From: Planctomycetales bacterium
GTDB lineage: Bacteria > Planctomycetota > Planctomycetia > Planctomycetales > Planctomycetaceae
Direction of reading: 5' to 3'
Assembly: GCA_028285345.1 (NCBI GenBank)
Contig: JANQPT010000041.1
Location: 124,001 to 188,000 of the forward strand
DNA length: 64,000 nt
Positions 19,327-27,788 of this stretch are shown in pieces (positions within the stretch are counted from its first letter, which is position 1; every line of letters starts with the position of its first letter). A model generated the notes under the pieces. It had not been told where the DNA came from and searched no databases. It worked only from the letters and a program-made list of their open reading frames with translations. Position numbers and translations under genes: made by a program.

Positions 19327-20577
19327 ATGTCTGGTGATTCCGAAAACTTGTCGGCGTATCATTCAGATCAGCCGCGCGCTCGCGGATTGTTGCTCGCCGT
19401 CCGGCTCTTTGCGCTGTTGGCCGCCGCACTCGCAGCCTATTTAACAGCCGTCTCGTTTTCACAACGCGGATTGCCGGTTGGTTGCGGGAGCGGCTCCGGT
19501 TGCGACGAAGTGCTCCGCAGCCGCTGGTCTTATCTGTTCGGGATTCCGATGGGGGGTTACGCGCTGGCGGCTTATCTCGGCGTGCTGGGAGCGACAGTCC
19601 TCGCTGGCTCGGGCCAGAGCGAGGCCAGCCGGACGACCGGCCGCAAGCTGCTGATCACGCTCGCCGCCTGTATCGGGCTGGCCGTGATTTGGTTTGTCAG
19701 CCTGCAATTGTTCGTGCTCAAGGCGATTTGCCAATGGTGTATGGCGGACCATCTGGCCGGACTGGCGACCGCCGTGACTATCATCATTTACGTGCGAAGA
19801 ACGGCGCCGCAAGTTGCGGAGCCAACGCATCAATCTGCCGGATGGGGGCGTGCTGTCGTGAGCGGTGTCGCCTTAGCGGGGGTCTTGTTCGCACTGCAAC
19901 TGTTTTTTGGCGAGTCCGGTGCTCAATTCGCAAGGCTGCCTGGCGACCGAAATGCCGACACCGGACCGGGTCCCGGTCGCGTGCTTGCCGTGCTCAACGG
20001 AGAATTACCGGTGGCCGTTGATGACGTGCCACTGCTGGGCTCTGCCGAAGCCGAGGTGCCGATCGTGCTGCTCTACGACTACTGTTGCCCTCATTGCCGT
20101 GCCACGCACGGCTATTTGGTTGAGCGGATGTCGTCCTATACGGTGCCCTATTGTCTCTTACTGTTGCCGATGCCGTTGGACGCGGATTGCAACGAGTCGG
20201 TGGAAGAGACCGAACCACGCTTTGAGGAATCGTGCAACCTGGCTCGCATCGCATTGGCAGTCTGGCGCGCTGACCGTTCCAAGTTTGCCGAGTTCGATGC
20301 CTGGCTCTATGAACCGGAGATGCCGCGCGCCGCTGACGAGGCGCGCGGTCATGCCGCGGAGCTCGTCGGGGAAGACAAGTTGCAGTCGGCGCTGGCCGAT
20401 CCATGGATCGACGAGCGGATCTCCCAAGACGTTCAGGCTTACGTCGACAGCGGCGCAAAGCAAATTCCAATGGTGCTCTCTCCGCAGATGGACGGGATCG
20501 TTGGCCGCGCGGAAAGCGCCGACGAGCTGTTTGACGTCCTGGAAAAGGAGTTGAATCTGACGGGAGCACAGGATTGA
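19327..20577 (+). CDS. VKOR-DsbA fusion, disulfide bond forming membrane protein
   Basis: A 416-residue fusion. Residues about 20-165 form a vitamin K epoxide reductase (VKOR) domain with four or five membrane helices, the loop cysteines in VGCGSGSGCDEV near residues 55-62, and the quinone-proximal CQWC near residue 137. After another helix near residue 180, a periplasmic thioredoxin/DsbA-like domain carries CPHC in LYDYCCPHCRATH near residue 255 and a cis-proline region KQIPMVL near residue 380. VKOR proteins re-oxidise DsbA-like partners with quinone and replace DsbB in many bacteria. Here both are one chain. The neighbouring double TlpA lipoprotein would supply the reducing side. Confidence 0.91.
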   Translation: MSGDSENLSAYHSDQPRARGLLLAVRLFALLAAALAAYLTAVSFSQRGLPVGCGSGSGCDEVLRSRWSYLFGIPMGGYALAAYLGVLGATVLAGSGQSEASRTTGRKLLITLAACIGLAVIWFVSLQLFVLKAICQWCMADHLAGLATAVTIIIYVRRTAPQVAEPTHQSAGWGRAVVSGVALAGVLFALQLFFGESGAQFARLPGDRNADTGPGPGRVLAVLNGELPVAVDDVPLLGSAEAEVPIVLLYDYCCPHCRATHGYLVERMSSYTVPYCLLLLPMPLDADCNESVEETEPRFEESCNLARIALAVWRADRSKFAEFDAWLYEPEMPRAADEARGHAAELVGEDKLQSALADPWIDERISQDVQAYVDSGAKQIPMVLSPQMDGIVGRAESADELFDVLEKELNLTGAQD

Positions 20578-20698
20578 TGCCGGGAATTTGCGTAATCGCC
20601 CGACTTTTTGTGGAATCCGATGATCTATTTGCAGCGGGACTGCGTCTATAAGCTTACACACCATTGCCTCCTTCACTCTCTGCTCGAATTAGGACCAA

Positions 20699-21733
20699 AT
20701 GACCGACACATTACCGGAATTGGCGGGTGATGATCTGGAATTGCTGGAGCGGGCGCATCAAACCGCCCTCCGCATGCGCGAAGAATGCGCGAAAGTGATC
20801 GTGGGGCAAGATGCGACGGTCAACGCGATTCTCACGGCCGTTTTCTCACAGGGGCACACATTAATCATCGGCGTGCCGGGTCTGGCAAAGACGCTGTTGG
20901 TGCGGACGTTGGCTGAGGTGCTCGGCTGGAGTTTCAAGCGGGTGCAGTTCACCCCGGACATGATGCCGGCCGACATCATCGGCATGGAATTACTGCAGCA
21001 AGACGCCCAGACCGGCGAACGGAAAATGCAGTTTGTCCACGGACCGCTCTTCGCACAAATGATTTTGGCCGACGAGATCAACCGCACGCCCCCCAAGACA
21101 CAATCGGCGCTCTTGGAAGCGATGCAGGAATTCACCGTGACCAGCATGGGGCACACGCACCAATTGCCGCGGCCGTTTCTAGTTTTCGCGACGCAGAATC
21201 CGATTGAGCAAGAGGGAACTTATCCGCTGCCTGAAGCGCAATTGGACCGCTTCATGTTCAGCCTCTGGATGGACTACCCCGATGCGGCCGAAGAAGTGGA
21301 AATCGTATTGGCGACGACCGAAGATACCGAACCGGAGGTGAATGCCGTCTGCACGGTCGAAGAGATTCAGGCGTTTCAGCATCTCGTGCGGCGCGTTCCC
21401 GTCTCGCGGCATGTGGTGCGCTACGCCGTCATGCTCGCTCGGGCCACGCGTCCGGAAGGGGACGTTGCGCTCAATTTCGTGGCGGACTATGTCGCATGGG
21501 GCGCCGGACCGCGGGCGAGCCAACATATGATTTTGGCGGCCAAAGCATTGGCCGTGCTCAACGGCGAACCGGCCGTATCGGCGTCACACATCCGCAAAGT
21601 CGCCCCGCTGGTGTTGCGGCACCGTATCTTGCCGAACTACAGCGCAACCGGCGAGGGGATTGATGCGCGGGCGATCGTCAAACGCATCATCGAAGACGCA
21701 CGAGAGCCGATCGCCGACAAAGCTGCGTCCTAA
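20699..21733 (+). CDS. MoxR-family AAA+ ATPase
   Basis: A 344-residue AAA+ chaperone-like ATPase of the MoxR family. Walker A is GVPGLAKTLL near residue 59, Walker B ADEINRTPPKTQSALLEAMQ near residue 124, sensor 1 FATQNPIEQEGTYPLPEAQL near residue 165. AGGA lies five bases before the ATG. It is the first gene of a plus-strand run to 32551. MoxR ATPases act with VWA-domain proteins to insert cofactors or mature protein complexes, and the next three genes all encode VWA-type proteins. Confidence 0.95.
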   Translation: MTDTLPELAGDDLELLERAHQTALRMREECAKVIVGQDATVNAILTAVFSQGHTLIIGVPGLAKTLLVRTLAEVLGWSFKRVQFTPDMMPADIIGMELLQQDAQTGERKMQFVHGPLFAQMILADEINRTPPKTQSALLEAMQEFTVTSMGHTHQLPRPFLVFATQNPIEQEGTYPLPEAQLDRFMFSLWMDYPDAAEEVEIVLATTEDTEPEVNAVCTVEEIQAFQHLVRRVPVSRHVVRYAVMLARATRPEGDVALNFVADYVAWGAGPRASQHMILAAKALAVLNGEPAVSASHIRKVAPLVLRHRILPNYSATGEGIDARAIVKRIIEDAREPIADKAAS

Positions 21734-21755
21734 TTTGACCTCGGGCATTTCCGAT

Positions 21756-22685
21756 ATGGCCAATTCGCCCAATTTGGGAAAACTGTCGTTTAAGTACCTG
21801 CAGCCCGCCGACCTAAGGCGGCTGACGCACATGTTGTTCGCGCCGCGACGGATCATTCAGGGCCGCTACGCGGGTCATTTCGCCACCAACCAGCGCGGGC
21901 AGAGCGTCGAGTTCCGTGATTACCGCGAGTATCTTCCCGGAGACGACGTCAGCAAAATCGACTGGAAGGTGCTCGGCCGCAGCGACAAATTGTTCATCAA
22001 GATTTTTGAACATCATTCGGAACTGACCGTCCATCTGCTGATCGACGCTTCGGCGTCAATGGGCTATCGCGGCAGCACCAATGGCCGGAAGGATCAGCTG
22101 TCGAAATACGACTATGCCTGCATGATGGCCGCTTCAATCGCATTTTTAGTGATGAAGCAACACGACCGGTTCGGCTTCGCCATCAGTCGCGATGGACTGG
22201 ACAAACAGGTCCCCGCGCAATGTTCGATGCAGCATTTGATGGGCATTCTGCGGCGGATGGAGCGGATTCGTCCGGGCGGATCGGCGGGGTTGGCGGGCGC
22301 GCTGGACGACTTCAACCGCCAGGGCACCAGCCGCAATCTGCTGGTCATTTTCAGCGATCTCTGGGACGATCCGGACGCCGTCGCCAAGGCGATGGCGGCG
22401 CGGGTGCATGCCGGCGGCGAAGTCGTCCTGTTCCACGTGCTGCATCCCGACGAGATCGAACTTCCCAACGTCGAGCACGGCCTGTTCATCGACAGCGAGA
22501 CGGGCAGCCGAGTGCGATTGCAGGTCCGCGAAATTCGCGCAGAGTATCAGCAAAAAGCACGGGAGTTCATTGAGAGTTGGTCGCGGCGCTGCCGCGGGAT
22601 CGGTGTGGATTACTTCCGCGTGATGATGTCACAACCGTATTACCAGTTGCTGGAGAATTACCTTGCCAATCGCGCATCGCGCTAG
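21756..22685 (+). CDS. DUF58 domain protein (VWA-like)
   Basis: A 309-residue DUF58 protein, the regular partner of MoxR. The defining stretch is GQSVEFRDYREYLPGDDVSK with IDWKVLGRSDKLFIK after it (about residues 48-78). A VWA-like fold follows with LLIDASASMGY near residue 92 and VIFSDLWDD near residue 195. The frame is open back to 21660, but that would overlap the MoxR gene by 74 bases; the ATG at 21756, 22 bases after the MoxR stop, begins the conserved part. No membrane helix is visible, unlike many DUF58 proteins. Confidence 0.92.
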   Translation: MANSPNLGKLSFKYLQPADLRRLTHMLFAPRRIIQGRYAGHFATNQRGQSVEFRDYREYLPGDDVSKIDWKVLGRSDKLFIKIFEHHSELTVHLLIDASASMGYRGSTNGRKDQLSKYDYACMMAASIAFLVMKQHDRFGFAISRDGLDKQVPAQCSMQHLMGILRRMERIRPGGSAGLAGALDDFNRQGTSRNLLVIFSDLWDDPDAVAKAMAARVHAGGEVVLFHVLHPDEIELPNVEHGLFIDSETGSRVRLQVREIRAEYQQKAREFIESWSRRCRGIGVDYFRVMMSQPYYQLLENYLANRASR

Positions 22686-23162
22686 TCGGTCGCTGAACAT
22701 CGCTGCCCTCGACGCTTATGGAAGTTGGATGCGTGGAACCGGCAAACACGCTGTCTATCCAAAGGTTTGCAGGAATCAATATCAGTCCCGTTCACGGGAC
22801 TTCCCCCGCGTCAGCGGGTATTCGACCCGCCATTAATGGCGGGTGAGCAGTCAAAACGTTGTTGCCAGAGCCTCGTTGACGAGGCTTCTCGCCGTGGGGC
22901 TTTAGCCTTGCCTGCATTGGCTAAAGCCCCACAGCGAGAACTCCCGTAAACGGGGGTCGAGTTATTATTACATTGCAAACCCGCCATTAATGGCGGGCCT
23001 AAGATCGCTGCGCGGAAAAACCCGGTGAACCGGGTTAGGAAGAGACGACAGTATTTGATTCACAGGCGACGGACGACGCACGTATGCTGTCGGGCGGGAC
23101 CAGCGAATCGCGTATGGACATTCGACGGAATTCACAGAAATATTGAAGAAACAACGTAGTCA
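22686..23162. other. 477-base intergenic region inside the MoxR operon
   Basis: No gene is supported. The central 253 bases form a dense row of hairpins (listed separately). The remaining bases on both sides show no open frame with a ribosome binding site and no clear promoter. It separates DUF58 from the BatA-type gene, so it could lower or split expression of the operon. Confidence 0.6.
22784..23036. repeat. Array of eight short hairpins
   Basis: Eight stem-loops follow each other: AGTCCCG-TTCA-CGGGACT (22784-22801); CCCGC-GTCA-GCGGG (22805-22818); a 20-base palindrome with arms ACCCGCCATT (22825-22844); AGCCTCG-TTGA-CGAGGCT (22869-22886); a 14-base stem GTGGGGCTTTAGCC with an 11-base loop (22894-22932); TCCCG-TAAA-CGGGG (22942-22955); a second CCCGCCATT palindrome (22980-22997); AACCCGG-TGAA-CCGGGTT (23019-23036). 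Most loops are four bases ending in A. The array has no coding frame and no T-run. Confidence 0.85.
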
Positions 23163-25298
23163 ATGATCAGCTTGACGACACCAATGTTGCTCGCCGGCTT
23201 GGCCTTATTGGCGTTGCCGCTGATCGCGCATTTGGTGAATCGTCATTCGCGGCAGACGCTGATTTTCCCGAGCATCGCGCTGCTAGTCGCGGCGACGGCG
23301 ACACAAGCTCGGTTGTCGCGGCTGCGGCGATTGATCCTGCTCTCGCTGCGGATGCTGGCGTTCGCACTCATCGTGCTCGCGTTCACGCGCCCGGTCTGGA
23401 TCGATGAAGGTTACGCGGGCCAGTCCGGTGGCGACAATTCCGCCGCGGTCGTTGTACTACTCGATGCCAGCGCATCGACCGGGCAGCGCGTCGACGGGGT
23501 CGCTGCGAGTGAGCGGCTGCGCGGGGCCGCCAAGCGGACGCTCGACGCACTGCGGTCGGGAACGGACGTGGCAAACGTGGTCATTGCCGATGCGTCGCCG
23601 CAAGCGATGTTTCCACGACTGACGGCAAACCTGCCGGCGATTCAACAACGATTGGCGGAATTCGAGCCGACGGAAGAACGAGCCGACTTAGTCACGGCGC
23701 TGGGGATCGCGGGCCGATTTCTGTCCGAACATCCTGGTCGGCGAGAATTGGTCGTCATCTCCGACATGCAAGCGACGAATTGGTCCGAGATTGCCGGCGA
23801 GGATTCGTTGGCCGAGTTGCTACCCAAGGCAACTCGCGTCAAGTTTGCGGAAGTCGATCAGCAGCCGCCCGCGAATCTGGCTCTGCATGATCCGCAGCAT
23901 TTTCCGACGCGGCCGCTTGCCGGCCAGGCCTGCGACGTCACAGTGCTGGCCGCGAACTATTCCGGTCAAACCAAGCAGGTTCCAGTAACCGTTGAATTTC
24001 AAGGCAGCGGTAACGAGGTGACGACGGAGTCGCAAACTCTCAGCCTCGCTGCGGGTGAACAACAAACGGTGACCTTCACCACAACCGTTCCGCGGGAAGG
24101 CGTGCTCACCGCGACCTTCTCCATCCCGAACGATGCATTGGACGTCGACAATCGGGCCTATCTCGCGGTAGAGGCGTCCGCTCGTCTGCCGGTGTTGGTT
24201 GTCAGCGACGGCGACCCGCAGGTGCCCGGAACGGCAGCGTATTACATGTTGCGCGCTTTGATGCCGCACGGCGATGAGACCGATCCGTATGCGGCCGAAC
24301 ATATTCAATCACGCGACCTACCTGGCAAATCGCTGAACCAGTACGCAGCGATGTTCATCGGCTATCTGGGGCAACTCTCAACAGAAGCGGCCGCAGCGAT
24401 TGTGAAGTACGTTGACGAAGGGGGCGGCGTCGTTTTCTTTTGTGGAGACGGTCCGGTTCAAGCGAATTTGGCGGCTCTGCAGGTCACAGCAGGCGACCGC
24501 GGGCTACTGCCGTGGGCGCCGGAAGGACGCATGCGTTTTTCGCGCCAAGACGAACCGTTGCGGATTACCTCCGGGCGATGGCAATCGCGCTGGTTTCGTG
24601 ATTTCGACGAACAAAGCCAGCTTGCCGTTGCGCAGATACATTTTCAGCAGATCTGGTCGGCAGGCGTGCCCGATCCCACCGCCGAAGTGCTGTTGTTGTT
24701 TTCCGACGGAAAACCGGCACTCGGCAGCCGGTTGTTCGGCGCGGGACAATTCGTCTTGGCCGGATTCTCACCGCAGGCGACGTTCAGCGATCTGGGCAAG
24801 CATGGAGCGTTTGTCGCTTGTATGCAAATTCTCGCCAAAAGCCTGCAGCCGCAAGAAGGACGTTTTCGGAATTCCCCGCCCGGACCGACCTATTACTTTC
24901 CACAGCGGTTTTCGACCGAAGAGGCCGGCGGCGGGATCGAAGTCATCAACAACGCTGGAGAAGCTGTTCCCTCACGGACGACTACGCTCGCCGACGGAAT
25001 CTCAGTCGGACTGTTGGACCCCAAAACTGCCGGCCTCTATCGCGTGACAAACGGCCAGCGGACTTTGGCCGCCGTGGGCATCAATGTCGATCCGCGCGAA
25101 AGCAATCTGGAAACCTTGGAAATCGACAGTTTGCAACAGCAATTTGCGGCTCAAGGTTTCGAGACGGAACTCCAATCGGCTGACGGCTGGCAATCCAGCC
25201 TCGATTACGCCGGCCGCCCACTGTGGGGCAACTGTTTGGCATTGGCCCTATGCGCTATTGGATGCGAAATGTTTCTACTGGGACTCTGGAGACGATGA
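23163..25298 (+). CDS. BatA-type membrane protein with VWA domain
   Basis: A 711-residue membrane protein. The N-terminus is the BatA/aerotolerance-regulator domain: helix about residues 9-25 (LLAGLALLALPLIAHLVNRH), IFPSIALL, then a second helix near residues 58-77. A VWA domain follows with VVLLDASASTGQ near residue 97 and LVVISDMQAT near residue 200. Later regions contain CARDB-like beta domains and a glutamine-amidotransferase-like fold (GYLGQLSTEAAAAIVKYVDE), ending in one more C-terminal helix. This is the common planctomycete BatA form. The ATG is at 23163 with a weak ribosome binding site. Confidence 0.9.
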   Translation: MISLTTPMLLAGLALLALPLIAHLVNRHSRQTLIFPSIALLVAATATQARLSRLRRLILLSLRMLAFALIVLAFTRPVWIDEGYAGQSGGDNSAAVVVLLDASASTGQRVDGVAASERLRGAAKRTLDALRSGTDVANVVIADASPQAMFPRLTANLPAIQQRLAEFEPTEERADLVTALGIAGRFLSEHPGRRELVVISDMQATNWSEIAGEDSLAELLPKATRVKFAEVDQQPPANLALHDPQHFPTRPLAGQACDVTVLAANYSGQTKQVPVTVEFQGSGNEVTTESQTLSLAAGEQQTVTFTTTVPREGVLTATFSIPNDALDVDNRAYLAVEASARLPVLVVSDGDPQVPGTAAYYMLRALMPHGDETDPYAAEHIQSRDLPGKSLNQYAAMFIGYLGQLSTEAAAAIVKYVDEGGGVVFFCGDGPVQANLAALQVTAGDRGLLPWAPEGRMRFSRQDEPLRITSGRWQSRWFRDFDEQSQLAVAQIHFQQIWSAGVPDPTAEVLLLFSDGKPALGSRLFGAGQFVLAGFSPQATFSDLGKHGAFVACMQILAKSLQPQEGRFRNSPPGPTYYFPQRFSTEEAGGGIEVINNAGEAVPSRTTTLADGISVGLLDPKTAGLYRVTNGQRTLAAVGINVDPRESNLETLEIDSLQQQFAAQGFETELQSADGWQSSLDYAGRPLWGNCLALALCAIGCEMFLLGLWRR

Positions 25299-25439
25299 CG
25301 ACGCGATCATCAGAGATGTGGAGGAACGATTTTACGTCCGCAGGAAAAGAATGCCAACTGGCTGGACGATCTGAAGTGAACAACTTGAACATCCGAATAA
25401 TCGTATCGGACGAATTGGATTGGCAGATCAGCACTCGTA

Positions 25440-27716
25440 ATGTTTGAATCGATCCAACCTGTACTATCTGCGATGGAACCGTGGTCGGTCTGGAAATGGC
25501 AGCCGATCGCGCCGCTGCTGCACATCTACGGCGGCTGCGCCCTTTTGTGTGCCGTCGCGCTGTTTGCATTCGTACGGGTCTTTCCAACCAACCGCAAGTC
25601 GGCGAGCCTGCTGTTGGCCATGCGGCTGGCTTCAATCGCTGCGCTGGCCACGCTGTTAATGGGACCCAGCCGCGAGATCCCCCGTCCCGAGCAGACCCGG
25701 CGGTCGAAACTAACAGTCTTGATGGACACATCGCAATCGATGTTGACCGACGATTGCGACGCCCAGTCGCGGATTGCCTACCTTGCACAAAACGTGATTG
25801 ATCCAGAGCAGCTTCGCAAACTAGGTGAAGATTTTGACATCGAATTGCGGACATTCGATTCGCAGGTTCGACCGCTCAATATCGAACGACTACGCAGCGA
25901 TGCGGATTCGATGGCGCAAGGCGACGAGACCCTGTTGGCGGAATTGGTGATGGCGGCAGTCGCACAAATCAGGCCCAAAGAGGGTGACGCGATGCTGATC
26001 CTCAGCGACGGACGCGACAGCGAAGACGCTTCGATGCAGTCGGCCGCGACATTGGCCCGGTCGAAGAAGGTTCCGCTGTATACCGTCGGTGTGGGGGGGA
26101 CCGATGCGACGGTCGACGCGGCGCTATTGGCCATCCCCATGCAGGATTATTTGCTGCCTGATGAGCCGGGCGGAATCCTGGTCAAAGTCTACCACTCCGG
26201 CCTGCAAGATCGCACGGTCAAGGTGCGTCTCAAGCAGGGTGAGACGGAAGAGACGTTTCCCGTTTTACTGGATGGCAACGGAGTCACGGAACTGCAACTG
26301 CCCATTCAGCAATCCGAACCCGGGCAATACCAGTATGACGTTTCTCTGGATGTGCTCGAAGGAGAAGCGGAAGAGACGAACAATGAGCAAATCGTCTTTT
26401 GCGAGGTGATGAAGCGCCGCATTCGCGTGCTGATTCTCGAAGGGCAGCCGTTCTGGGACAGCAAGTTCCTCGCTCAATCGCTCCGCAAGGATCAGCATCT
26501 TGAACTCACGCAGATCACACAGGTCAGCTCGTCCAAACGCGAGACGATCGTCTCCCGTGTGGAGAATCGCAGTCCCAGTTTGCCCAATGGTGCCGAAGAG
26601 TGGGCGGAGTACGATATCGTCATTTTGGGACGGGGGATGGAACATGTGCTCGACGATGAAACCGCAGAGCAACTTGTCAACTTTGTCCGAGACGGAGGGG
26701 GGCACTTGATCTTCAGTCGCGGCCAGCCGTACGCAGCGGACTCCGAACAAGGGCGCCGACTTGGCGAAATCCTAGGCGCTTTAGAACCGGTGGTTTGGGG
26801 AACGGGCGAGTTGCAGGAGTTGTCGGTCGAGTTGACCCCCTCCGGCCGCAGCAGCCTGTGGATGTCTCCCGTCAAGATTGGATTCGAAGCGGCGGAGGCA
26901 TTTGAGCGGCTGCCCGGTTTTGAGGTCATGCGTGTCGTGGAACGCGAGAAACCGGGAACGATTGTGCTGGCCCGCGCGCATGCGGCGGCCGGACCACAGG
27001 ACGACGGGATGCCGGCCGTGGTCACCATGACCTACGGACCGGGCCGCATCGCCGCATTGCTGGGAGAAGGGCATTGGAAATGGAGTCTGCTGACACCCGA
27101 AAACGAGGACCTGCGCGGATTCTACGACACATTCTGGTCGAACCTCGTCCGCTGGATGGTGATCGGCGGCGATTTCGAACCGGGACAGCAAGTCGCGCTG
27201 AATTTGAGCCGCGTCACGTCCCGTTTGGGAGATCCGCTCACCGCTGAAGTGTTCTTGAAAAAAGCCCCTGCGGGCGGCCAGGAGCCGGTGTTGGAATTTA
27301 TCGGTCCGGGAGGAGAGGAAAACGAAGTTGCCTTGCACCGCCTGCCCGGAGCGGCGCTGCGCTACCGGGCGACTTTGGAACCGGAGGCGGCCGGCATTCA
27401 CGAAGTCCGCTTGCACGCTCCCGGAATGACTCCTGCGGAACTGCAAAAGAAGCTGAACGTCTACGACATCAACCTCGAGCGCCTGATGACCGCCTCAAAC
27501 ATGCTGACGCTGAAAATTCTGGCGGAACACTCCGGCGGATCGTTTTTCCGTGCGGAAAACGTCGACGACTTACATTCGCAACTGCAACATCATCGCATTT
27601 CGATGCTCACGCCTCCCAAGCTGACGTATCTGTGGGATCGCGGCTGGATTTTGACGATGCTGCTGATTTGGATGGGAATGGAATGGTTAATTCGCCGCTG
27701 GGCGGGACTATGGTAA
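25440..27716 (+). CDS. Large membrane VWA / amidotransferase-like protein
   Basis: A 758-residue protein built like its upstream neighbour but with little obvious sequence identity. Two helices lie near residues 28-45 and 55-75, then a VWA domain with the metal site LMDTSQSML near residue 100 and LILSDGRDSED near residue 185. A CARDB-like section (LVKVYHSGLQDRTVKVRL) and an amidotransferase-like domain (RIRVLILEGQPFWDSKFLAQ; DIVILGRGMEHVLDDET) follow, and a last helix near residue 740. A 141-base gap separates it from the BatA gene. Inferred role: membrane-bound partner of the MoxR ATPase. Confidence 0.87.
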   Translation: MFESIQPVLSAMEPWSVWKWQPIAPLLHIYGGCALLCAVALFAFVRVFPTNRKSASLLLAMRLASIAALATLLMGPSREIPRPEQTRRSKLTVLMDTSQSMLTDDCDAQSRIAYLAQNVIDPEQLRKLGEDFDIELRTFDSQVRPLNIERLRSDADSMAQGDETLLAELVMAAVAQIRPKEGDAMLILSDGRDSEDASMQSAATLARSKKVPLYTVGVGGTDATVDAALLAIPMQDYLLPDEPGGILVKVYHSGLQDRTVKVRLKQGETEETFPVLLDGNGVTELQLPIQQSEPGQYQYDVSLDVLEGEAEETNNEQIVFCEVMKRRIRVLILEGQPFWDSKFLAQSLRKDQHLELTQITQVSSSKRETIVSRVENRSPSLPNGAEEWAEYDIVILGRGMEHVLDDETAEQLVNFVRDGGGHLIFSRGQPYAADSEQGRRLGEILGALEPVVWGTGELQELSVELTPSGRSSLWMSPVKIGFEAAEAFERLPGFEVMRVVEREKPGTIVLARAHAAAGPQDDGMPAVVTMTYGPGRIAALLGEGHWKWSLLTPENEDLRGFYDTFWSNLVRWMVIGGDFEPGQQVALNLSRVTSRLGDPLTAEVFLKKAPAGGQEPVLEFIGPGGEENEVALHRLPGAALRYRATLEPEAAGIHEVRLHAPGMTPAELQKKLNVYDINLERLMTASNMLTLKILAEHSGGSFFRAENVDDLHSQLQHHRISMLTPPKLTYLWDRGWILTMLLIWMGMEWLIRRWAGLW

Positions 27717-27788
27717 GTTGACTCCGTAAAACAACTTTACATCCACATTGATGGAACTTAGACTTTACAGTGTTGGAGACCACCAACG

